Source of the DNA: Aphelocoma coerulescens
Lineage: Eukaryota; Chordata; Aves; Passeriformes; Corvidae
Reading direction: 5' to 3'
Assembly (NCBI RefSeq): GCF_041296385.1
Contig: NC_091013.1
Coordinates: 72,261,563 to 72,325,562 of the forward strand
DNA length: 64,000 bases
Positions 39,001 through 51,000 of the stretch are shown here, in pieces (position 1 is the stretch's first letter; every line of letters starts with the position of its first letter). The notes beneath the pieces were generated by a model, which saw only the letters and a program-made list of their open reading frames with translations, was not told the origin of the DNA and made no database searches. Position numbers and translations under genes: made by a program.

Positions 39001-42000
39001 CACATACAGTCAGGGAAAGTATAGTTTGGGGGGAAAAAGAAGGTACAAGCTGAATTTAAATAGAAGAGTCCCACTTCCTTTTCTATATTACTTATACATT
39101 GCTTTCTATGAAAAAATGAAGAAGAAATAAATGCCCTTGCTGTACATGGAGCTAGTAGCTGGTAGACCATTCAAAAAATGCAAATCTTTAATATGGTTTT
39201 ACAGCAGGACCCTTAATCAAGTTCCCTGTGGTTTGCCTGGGCCTTCTGTGAAATCTGGAAATTTCTGATATTATTTCAAATGTATATGAATAAGGACTTT
39301 TTTGCACTGGGACTCTTTGGGAAGCAACCTTCTTTGAGACATCCTGTTACAATTAGAACTATCCAGGATCTTTGGAGCACCATTGGTATTAAAGACCAAG
39401 TGGCTGGTGGGTGTCCTCTACAACAGATGACTCATGGTTAGAGTATTGATTTGTTACATATTTTCAGTGGTATATCTTTTCTCTCTTACCTAGAAGTGTG
39501 GACTAGGCACCTGGTGTTGGTATTCTTAGAGAGCTATTCCAGACCATTTTCTCTATTTAATTTCTGGAATAAGCCACTGGGAGCATAGGATGAACCATGG
39601 TACCCACTTACTGTATCTTAAACAGATAAACTGAACCTGTCAGAAACTGAATTTTAGATTAAATTAAAGTCAGAGAAGTTGGGACTGTTGAAGTCAGCCT
39701 GTATTCACATGAGCAGCCCCATCTACAGGATGCCCATATTAGAAAGAGCCTGTGTGAATAAAGGTTTGCAGAATCAGGGCTGTATCTCTATAACTTGACT
39801 TGTGTAATTAAACTACTTATTTGTCTTGTGCATATTATTTTCAATGTATGTGGTAAGTGTGATTAAATGTTGAGCTTGTTTCATGGATATCCACCACCCT
39901 TATGTAGTCCATGATGTGAGTAAATATTGCACCACAGATACTATCAAAAGGATACTTGAACATTTTTTATACTTTGAATGTTTTATTTTGCACAAGTTGG
40001 CAGGGGAAAAGAGATATTTTCCAATGTATTGTATGAATTTTGTGTTTTATTGCCTCTGGTAAAAGCCATCACCTTGCCAGAGAGTTGGAGATATGGGGCA
40101 GAGCAACTGGAACAGAGCAAATTCCAGCAGGTTGAGATTATTCCAGTGAAGTGACAAAGATTTGTTTGTTTGATGAAACAGCTTCTTTACCAATGATAAA
40201 GAAAGTTTCTGCCTTTTCCTTTGCTATTTCTCTGAAGGTCCCTTAAATCCTCTCTGGCAGAATATTTTCTTTTGGAACATTCATTGATTCTTGGCCTGTA
40301 GGAGTAGAAAGGTCATCTGATCATCCTCAGTTTGGCCTCCCACATACCACAGACCACTTTATCTCTTGTGCCTTTTTTCCTGGCTGGAGCACAGTGTGAA
40401 TTTGGCTAGAGTGTATCTTCTCTAAGCAGATTCATGCCCTGGGAACTACATCTCAGTTTCTTGTATATTTGTGGTATTCTTTTCTATTTTATAGATCTCC
40501 AGGAGGTTAGGCTCTATTCTTGCTGTTGACATGTGAGAGCATCAAAATTATTAAAGATAATTTTTGTTTGGAGTCACATTTTCTTTAGTGGAGCTACTCT
40601 TTTTGCAGGATGAAAATAAGTAATACAAAGCACTTTTTTATGTTGTTTAAGATAAAATGTTCATTAATTTGAAACGTCGAAGGAAAACTGCGCTGGAGGC
40701 TGTAGCTGGAAGAAAATCCTATCGTTTGTCAATGAAAGTGAAGGCATTTCCCTCTCCAGAGGTTATATGGTAGGACAACAGTTACTTCCACATATGCATC
40801 CTGGACCTCTTTTTATAATAGAGTTGGGGAGGTTTTTTTAAAGTTTCTCAGTTGCTTGGGGTTCTAACAATTTATGAGAACATTATCTCCATTTTGCAAG
40901 TGCATGAAAGGAGGTACAGAAAGTTTAAAGCTGAGATCCTCAAATAGGTTGGGTGTGTCTCCCCTTGAAATCAGTGGAAGCTCCACAGCTAAATATCTTG
41001 ACTGAAGTGTTACATCCAGCTTCCCTCAGACCTAGATATGAAACCTGAACTTGCTTTTCAGACAGTAAGAGAGAGAAAAGAAGGCTTTCATTAAAATAAA
41101 CGATTGACTTGAGTCATACAGACATGCACTGTTAGGCAAAACAATTGGAGTTGGTATTATTATGTGGTGATCTGCAGGTTGTAGATCTAATTCAGCAGAG
41201 CATTCACTGGATCATTCATTTTGTCTCATGTATCCTGTGCTAAGAAATTTTTTGAACAGTTTTTTTTTATTAATCCAAACCACTTCTATATGTAACAACG
41301 TTATCTATTCATGATCTCAAGGTTGTTTTTTTTGTTTAAATCATTTTAAACACCAGTAGCTCTGGCTCAATTCATTGCATTTTAACAAAGGATTTATGAC
41401 AAGACTGATTAAGAAAACAAACCATACATGTGTGAACAGTGGGAGTTCATGTTACAGCCAGGAATTACTTTTGCTCTGAAAGTGTTGTCTTGTTATACAA
41501 AACCTTTACATTTATGGCTCCATGTGGAAAACTAAGGGGTGAGTGTGACACCAATGCCAGCCATTTATACATCATTTTCTGTTTCTCCAGTGTTGGAGCT
41601 TATTGATTACACATATAGATCTGAAACTTCTGAACTAAAAAATCTCCAAACGTTTAAAAATTTAAAAAAATTTTTTAATTTAAAATTGAGTTTGGTCAAA
41701 CATTGGAACAAGTAGTCCAGAGTGGTGGTGGAGTCTCCATTCTTGGAGATACACAAAACCATGTTGAAAATGGTCTTGGGCAACCTTCTGACCTTGCTTT
41801 GTATAGGGCATTAGACTACATCACCTCCAAAGGCTTTTTTGGCTGCAGCTCTTCTTTGGTTCTGTAAAATACAGATACAGTGAAATGCCTAAACCCATAA
41901 GTCCTTTGACCAAATTTTAGTGCTCCTCTAATAACAGTAAGAGTTTTCTGTGAATACTTACTAAAAGCTGTGAATCATTTTGATCAAGTCCATCATCTTA

Positions 42001-45000
42001 ATGAATCTCAGTTGCACCCTCCTACTAACATCATGTTAACCTTCTTGCAACTGTTAAAATATGCTTTAGACTGTACTTTAGACTTTGAATAAAAATGTTT
42101 TACTTCAGGAATCTGTGTGTGAGCAACAGTTAGTACTTTCTATGTTGATTTTCTGTTATCTTTAAAAACATTCACTTGATAGCAGGATATCTGATTCTCG
42201 AGTGCTTATCTAATCTACTTACTCTTCCTCTTCCTAAAATCACAGCTGTGCTTAGGCTACTGTAATACTTTGTCCCAGGATGTATTCTGAGGTCATAGAG
42301 AAATTGCCAGTGCAAGATGATGCAATCTTTATTTCTGTGACTGACTCTTAGCCAAAATGGTTGTCTTTTAGACTAAATGGCAGCACAACCATGGACAACT
42401 GGGATCTTCAGAGACAGAGTTGCAATTTTCAGCAACTCTCAAATACCACAGAGCCCTGTCAGATTCTTATCAATTTTAATATACAGAATAGGATTCTCTA
42501 AAGTGGTTTACAAATATCAACAATCTTATTTGAAAGGAAAGGACAAGCCTCTGGTAAACAGAATCTGACTGTGAACCCAATCCTTTCCCAAAGATTGAGG
42601 AATATGATGTAACATGGGTGGTTTAAGCAGAAATATTTTTTAGAATTTTGATTTCTGGAATTCCATGAAACAGGTTAAAAGATGGGCTACCTGCTGCTGA
42701 AAAATGTGCCCGGTACGTCGTTAAAGACTATTCGTTAGTCATCAAGGATGTTGCTGAGGAGGATGCTGGAAACTACACCATAATATTGAGCATTCCACAG
42801 TGGAACTTGTCAAAGAATCTTACAGTCACTCTTACGGTAAATGGTAAGTTTGGAACACATTCCCATGCTTCTCCTGAACATGTAAATGCTCAAATTTTTT
42901 TGAGCTGGATTGTCACCATTCTTGAACGCATCAGGTCATTGTGGGCTTTCTTACTGACTTCATGGATCCAAACCCATGCCTCACATGCAGGGTGAAAGAC
43001 CCATCTTTGAACCAGAAGATAGACACTGGTTTTCATTAGAAGTGTTTCTGCCTTCCACAGCCACATACTTGTTTCTGATGACTTAAATGTGTCACTAACC
43101 ACTTGTCTGACTTGACTTAGGACTGCTGTTTTCCTTTGTTCTCCTGGGGATTTTTCTTGCTACTCACACTGCAGGAATGTAGTATTTTTATAAACATGCA
43201 ATATATTGGAAATAAGCTGGTTCTAATTGCTTTCCAATTTTTACCCTTTCCAGTGAAACCACAGATATATGAAAAGGCTGTGTCATCATTCCCTGATCCC
43301 AATCTGCGTTTACTAGGCAGCAAACAAGTGCTGACATGCACTGTGTATGGTATTCCTCCACCTAAAGTTACATGGATATGGTACCCCTGTAAACAAAACC
43401 ACTCTAAAACACGGTAGGACAACTTCTTTACTTTTATTTAGCATGTCTTCCGTTATTATTACACTTAAATATTTATTTACAAGCATAAAGTTGGCTGTAA
43501 ACATTGTTTAGTTAATAAAAATTATCTACTTTTTATCAATGTATTTTTTTAATGGGCATGTAGTCACAATGCAATTTTTTCTCCTTATTTGAAGATGGAG
43601 GGACAGAGTGGTTATTTGGTATTGCTGTTTGGGTTTATTTATGGTTCACTACTATTCATGCATGCAATATTGGTCCAGAAGCGATAATTGCTTTTTCATT
43701 TTCACGGGAGAAGACAATGTCTTGCAAAGTTCACATGCTTTCACGTGGAGGAGTTTTCCTCCATGCTTTTCTCCATGAACAGTGATTCCTATGTGTGGCT
43801 TCTTTTGAAATTAACAGAAAACATTTCAGAAACTTTTTCCATTATGAGGGTCAAATCCGCCCTGTGGTATGTTTAGTCATATATTCAGTTTAGCAAGCTA
43901 AATGGGCCCAGCATTCTACAGATGATATTTAAACAGGGTAAAGAATAAATGGCACCATGTAAGTTTACTTGATGCTGAGGTGGTGCTCAGCTAATCCTCT
44001 TTTTACATTTTAGTTTTCTTTTGAACTCTGTTTCTTATGATTAGGAGTTTGTGTTGACTCACTTATCCAAAGCTCTTCCTGCATCATGAAATCTGACACA
44101 AACTTAATGATTAACACCCAACCTCCACAATGGCATTATCCTTCAGTTGCTATTGGAGGGCTCAAACAGGCAAGGTATTTGAATCACAGCCCAATGAAGA
44201 TATTTAAAAACCTAACAAGTTTAAGAGACAACATTTTCTCAGTCTCAGTTGAAGAATAATCACATTCCATAGGATGTCAATTTTTTAGCCCTTTCATAGA
44301 ATTGGGATTTAGTGCCAATCCAGGCAAATATTTAAGTACATGCTTAATTGCAAGGGTACAAGACATGTCATTCAACCAAATAGGACATCTCAATTCTAAG
44401 GGTCTCAATACTAAACATCTCAAACTAAGGATACTTGTAAGTGTTTTGATATCAGTGAGAGAGTGGTCAGCACTTCCTAGAAGCCCGTGTTATTTTTCCC
44501 ACTATGTCTTTGGGATTATGGCTGTGCCCTTCTCACCAAGAGGTGGCACTAGCAATCTCTCCTCTTCCTTGAATAGGTATTACCTGAAATCTTCCATTTC
44601 AAGGACAGGTGAGGGCTGCATTTCCTCTGTCTGGTATGTCACCTTACAGGGACAAGTTGCAAAATTCATTTTTTCTAATAGATGTAAGAGAAGAGAAATC
44701 ACAACATCTTTTAACTAGAGAAACCTTGAGAAAGGCATGTATGAAATTTTTCAATCTTTTAGTTTCTTTCAAGGGTTTATACAAATGAATACTCTGGGTT
44801 GAAATCCAGTGCAGCACTGAAGAAAAGGCTGGGTCTTCCTTGGGAGTCAAGGTGGTGCTCATCTATTGTCAGATATCTCCTTCTGTTAGCAAGCACAGGT
44901 CTGCACTCCAGCACAGGAGAGCATGTCATCAGAAAGAGGAATTAACATCTGCACGCAGGTGTTCAATAATGTGCTGAACTGTACACTCCATTAAATGCTA

Positions 45001-48000
45001 ATTGGGAGTGTGTTTGAGCAGGTGATCAAAGCAGAAATGTAACAATTCTATTCAGCTATTGGCTCTGTTACAGCGTTGTTTCCAGAATGGCTTCCAAATT
45101 GCCTTTATAATTGTTCTGTGATGATTCCCCTTAACCCTCTCCCCTTCCTTCTCCTTTAAGTACTCACTGAAGAAGTAGTTTGGAGAACACCATTTTTAAT
45201 GCGTTGCCTAAAAGGAGTGGGATGACTCCCTCGGAATAATATGACTCTTAACTATTGCAGAAAGGCAGAAATGCCTGAGTAATTACATTTTGTCTCCTGC
45301 TCCAGGAAGGTAGCAGGGCAAGGTGTACCTCAGCAGCTGGCACACCTTGCTCAGCCTGATGTCTCTGCAGGTTCAGGTGTTCTCCCTGCAGAACTGGAAA
45401 ACCCTTTAATCCCACCTATTTCATTACACTTTTCTCTTTGTGGGAGGGGAGTTTTGCCTGAACAGGATATTTAAGGTGTGTGTATTTTGTGCAGCAGATA
45501 AAAAGCTTATCTTGTTCTGCCATTACAGCATTTTTTTTGTATTTATCTGCCCAATGTTAGATTTCCAATATTAAAATATTGCTGTACTTGTGCTCAAGTA
45601 GTGCTCATTTCTGTACACAGATGTACCTTGTACTTTAAGTCAATAAACCCCCACAGGTTATCCCTCACTGTAAGGTAGTAGGGATTCTCAGGAAATTTCT
45701 CAGGAATCCCATGTCACAGGACATAGTGTGCACACTGAGTAAAAAGATGCTGTTGCTGCAAAGACCTTGCAGTGCACTGTTGGCTCCAAGACCTGTTTGC
45801 TCCAATATTTATGTATGTGCTTAACTTCACACCCTTGAGTACTGTCACTGCAAGCTGGCGACTGACACACAGTGCCTAAGTTAGATGCTTTTATTTTTGA
45901 AGGACTGTTGCCTATGGCCTCCTTTAATAGCAACCATTAGGTTGTGTGGATACTTCTTTCAATTTATTTTCCAGGCAGTATTTCAGTTACAAAAATCTAA
46001 ACATACCTCAATGAATTCCATTGCTTTTAAATGCAGATATAGTTTCATGCTTTGTGATTGATACAATCAATTTGCCTAACTTCCCTCTGCTTCATTCAGG
46101 CCAGTAACAGGAGACTGGCCAAATAAAATAATTTCCATAGTTTTCTCTAAGCAAATTAAATTTTTTTTAACAAAAGTGGAAAAATTGCTCAATTAGTATG
46201 AATTTTTGAAATGTGGAAAGACCCACATCATTAAAAATTGCCTGTTCTTTATTTTCTGTTACAATTACTTTGCTTGAACCAACTCTTGCCACTAATAAAC
46301 CTTTTGTTAGCTAGCTAGCTAACTAGAAAGGTAGATGGAAAGATTTTCTTCTGATGTTCACCCCAGCAAGGAAACATAGAAGAGACAGGGAAATCTGTCC
46401 GGGGCAAAAAGCAATGTTCTGGGGTTTTTTAAAGCTTATGCAGAGCTATTAAATTTTGAGATGGTAATCAAAAGACAGTAGAGACACAATGAAAAATAAA
46501 ATTAAAAGTAATTAGAAAAAAAAAAATTAGTCTTTGTTAAATGATTAAGAAACTGCTTTTCCAGGGCTATCCTGCTGCAGCCAATGCTGCTGCTCTGTAA
46601 CAGACACAGTCCCAGGCTGGGCAGCCCCCAGGTGTTCAGTGGATATAGAATAGGACAGCCCAGGGGGACACTGATCCTGAAGTGCCCAGCAGCCTCCTTG
46701 GCCTCTTTTCTGCCACTCTGGAGCTGTTCTTTCTGGCCTGGATTTGTCTCAGGCAGGGTTGTCAGCAGAGGTATATGGGAGCAGACAGCAGCAGGGCTTG
46801 CTGAGGATCACCAGAGCCAGGCAGGCTGGGATCCACCTAAACCAGATCAGCTCTGAGGCTGCAGAACAAGTCTCTGCATGCCAGGAACGTGCTTGATGTT
46901 AATGGTTCTTGACCTGAATCTCTTCAGTAGATTTTGTTTATCTTAAACTGACCTGGCAGAGATGGCCAAGAAAGGCATGTGGGACACTGCTATTGCTCAC
47001 TGGAAGCACTGGCTTGCTCAGTACTTGTGCAGTGTTGTTTGGGGCCAGTTTCTCTGGCCAAACAACATGTCTATGTGGGCAGTTCAAGAGAGATCTTCAA
47101 CCTCTGCCCAAGGTTTGACTGATTGGCCCTTCAGAAGTTGCAAACAGTAACACTGAAATTTTACCGTGAGTGTTTTAACTCTCCCATCATTCTGATGCCT
47201 CACTCTTTCCTTGAGCTTTGTTTAGCCTCAAACTGAATGCTTCATTATTATTTTACAACCCTGGCATCACATCAGTCATCAGTCTGTGGTTTTTTGGCTT
47301 TTGTTTTGTTTTTTTTTTTTTCCTCTCCATGTGTTTGCTTGAGGGAGAGAGAAGTATAACAGTATTATGGAGTTGCTCACAAAAACAAAGTAGTTGGGGA
47401 AACTGGTACATGATTCTCTGCTCTCCTGACTGCAGTGTCAAGATACGAACTCTACTTGGTGGTAAAACCACCTAATGGTGGGATTGGAGATGAAGGGCTG
47501 AATACATGAAGTATCTGGGAGGAAAAAAAAATAGAGGTTTTCCTTGAAACTTCTGCAGAGATATAGAAAGACTGAAACTATCATGACAGTGCATGGGCAG
47601 ACTCCCAGCAGCTTCAGTGAAAGATGAGGCAGGCCATGTGTGCATAGCAGTCTAATTGCATTTCTGCATTGTTTATGTCAGGGTATTAATAAGGGATTGA
47701 AAGGCAGAATCATTAGGATGTGCTTGGATAGATGATCAGGGGAAACCAGATTTGGAACATCAGCGAGGTATGTAAAATGAACAAGTAAAGAACAAATGTT
47801 AATTGTACTTAATTAGGAATGTACTGAACCACCCAAATTTAATTGTTGGATGTCTGCAAATGTTGATGCCCATTAGTTTGTCCACAGCGACTGGTTTTGT
47901 TCCCCGTGCCACCTTCTATTTTGAGGAAGGGAAAGTCTGAGTCTTTGGAGTTGGTATAAGTAGGTCAGATGCCATTAACAAACAGGTAGTTCTAAAATTC

Positions 48001-51000
48001 TAGTTGTTTAATTTGGCAGGTGGCTGCATCCTCAGCTCTACATTCACACTGGCTGAGGGTCTGGCTGGTGGCCTTTGTGCCTTCCACCCTGTGCTACAAG
48101 AAAATCTTACAGCAATCTAGTAATGTAAAGGTACTTATGGGTACACCAAGAATCATACTAGCTATTCCCTTATTTTGGTGTAGTAGGGGAAATAAATTAG
48201 TGTAAATAAAAGTCACACACTGTGTTTTTTTACATAACCTTAAAAAAATGCACTGGAACTGTCGTGAGTGTACATTGCAGAAGCATGGACTTCCAGGGAA
48301 TTTGAAGCCAAAGGGAAGAGAGGAGTGAAACAGCATCTGATCTGCTTCAGCCTGAATAAGCAGTATGCTCAAGTATCTCATTCTGCACTTTCGCTGGGAG
48401 CCAAAAGCCAATGCTTGCTTGTGAACACATTCTTTCCTCTGAGTAGAGCTGTATCCTTGTTTTCAGTCATTATTATGGTATTTAAAAATATTTTTTTAAT
48501 ATTTTGATTGCAAAATGCTGTTTGAATCAGATCTGGCACATACATACGTGCTTGACAAATACATGCTTTACAGCAAGTACAGTTTACTCCTGTCTGTCCT
48601 CAGGGTTACACACTGATGAATTTATTCAGCAAGTATAAATTACTTCATTATCAGTCTTAGTTGAATCAGAACCTTAAGATTTCAAGTTTCAACATTGCTA
48701 GTTTCCAAATCACTTTAAATCAAATTTTAAAAGAAATTAAAAGAAGAAGCATTGTATTTTTTAATTTGTCATTGATCAATCTTCAAACATTAGAACTACA
48801 GCAAGATCCAGATGGTCAGGGATGCTCTGCTTAGTATCACGCTTTTAGTCTCACTTGCCTGTGTTGGGGTTTTTTTCACTTGCTCTTCCTTTTATTTTTT
48901 CCCAGTTTCTTTCTTTTCTTCTTGTGTTGTTCACAGGGTGGTCTCTTGGCTTTTCTATGTGCTGTCTGACACCTAGCCTTAAGAAAAAACATGTAAGGGT
49001 CACGTAGGTGGTGGGATGTTTCTGCTTGATCTTTTACTCCGTGTGGCCCAGCCCATAGGAAATAAAGTGTGTGACAGGCTGTACGTGGGGACTGCACGAC
49101 GTGAGCGAGGCCCCGCACGCTGGCAGTGTCCGAGCCAGTGGGGCGTCCCAGCCCGTAGCCAGAAGCCTGCTCCTGCACTAGCAGGGGCTCCTGGCCAAAG
49201 GAAGGCACCAGATCAAACTCTGTGTGTGCTTAGGAGTGATTATGAATGGAGTACTGTTACTGGATTGAGTACACCTTTTACAAAAATATACAAACTGTAG
49301 TTAGCATCCTCTTTCCTTTTATGTGTATGCCTTTCAAAAAGCCTTTGCAGAAGACTTTGAACAGACATGTGAGGTAGGATCGTGCTCAGAAAAAATATTC
49401 AGTTAAAAAATAGAAAACAGAGGTTAAGAGGGAACAACCAGTTCTTGCAGCTTAGGGAGGTGATCAGTGAAGTTTTTCAGGAGCTGCTGCTGGGGTCTGT
49501 ACTTGTCAACATGTTCAGGAATAACCTGGAAAAGGTGGTAAGGAGGTGACAGAGATTGCTGATGATGCCAAGTTATTCAGATTTGTAAGGATGAGGAGCT
49601 GATGGCAAAGAAATGCAGAACTCTATGAATCTGGGTATCTGTGTGAAAAGGTGGCAGGTGAAATTCACTGAAGATAAATGTACATGATGTACATAGGAAA
49701 AAAACAATCTTTCTTTCCTATGTAAAATGCATGTTAAAAAGCTGTTGGCTGATCACTACTACTACAAAGAGAGATCTGAGTGTTGTGATAGATAGGTTTT
49801 TGAAAGTGAACACCACCATCATGAGCAGGTCAACAAGAAAATCAAGTGTTAGGAATTACCAGGAAAGAAATAAAGACCACAATACAGAACTCCATGGTAA
49901 CTCCACAAATCCATAAATTACTGACATCTTTTATATTATGAGCATTTCTGATCCTTTCATTTCAAAGGATGCAGCCAAACTGGGAGGTACACCAGGAATA
50001 GCATCAAAACAGATCAAAGGAATATCAGGGAATGATAGGAATGTGTGAAAGATGAGTGAAGAGCAAGGTCAAGACTCTTGCAGACTGAAAAAGAGGTGAC
50101 TTGGGAGCTACAGGATAGAGACCTACAGACTTGTGAAGGACTCAGGTCTGAGGATCAGTTGTGTATGTCTTTTCGAGTTCAACAGGTAGAGGCCATTAGA
50201 TGAAGACAGGAGGAGCAGAATTTGGAACAAAAAAGGATGTAGCAGTGGGTAGCATATCTGTGAATCTCCTTGCCAGAGGATTTTGGGGGTTTGAAAACTT
50301 TCCACAGTCTTGGAAGAGAAGTGTAGAAACAGTCTATACTGCGGGAAGTTCCTGAGCTGATAATAATTGGTGACTGGGGGAGTATTAGGAGGAAATATCT
50401 GAAGTTAGTCCCACTCTTACTCATCCCCAACCATCTGCATATGGTCATTGTTGGGACAGGATATGGGGTAGATGGATCCTTGGTCTTACATCCATGTCTG
50501 TCAGTATTTTCTCTTCCTGTTTTCCCTCTAATTAACTCCCCTCTCTCCTTAAAAATGTTTCCCTCCATTCTTTCTCATCCCTTCCTTGTTTTCTGCCTGC
50601 ACTTCAGTCCCTCACTCCAGTCAGCCCAGAGTTTCTCCCAGACCCCTACTTGAAGAGAAGTTAAAAACAAATCATCTTAAAAAACACAACCTAAGTGGAT
50701 CAACAGCTCCTCCGTCTCCTTTGCTTATCACTGGAAAATGGAAAGGGTGAGAGTTGTGCTTCCAGCTTGTCAGCAAGATGGGCAGTATGAAGGACTATGC
50801 AAATAGGCTACTAAAGAGTTACTCCTTTCTAGAACCAAGAGGATCCAGTTAGGACAGCAAAGGAAAGAAAGGGAATTTTGGCATTATGAGAAGAAAGGTG
50901 TTGTGGATGCACGAATCTTGGAATATTATAGATGTAAGGTTGTGTCTAGAGGTTGACTGAGCTATTAGAAGTGACTTGTGCAAGGAAAATAACTTACACT

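Noticed and set aside
41653..41687. AT-only palindromic run beside a CR1 fragment
   Set aside because: Low-complexity A and T runs; could be a decayed tail of an insertion, but there is no target-site duplication or terminal repeat to support a separate element.
44920..45150. Stretch of intron 10 that looks like a conserved noncoding element by composition
   Set aside because: Only an impression from its balanced composition and homeobox-like words. Without a multi-species alignment I cannot support conservation.
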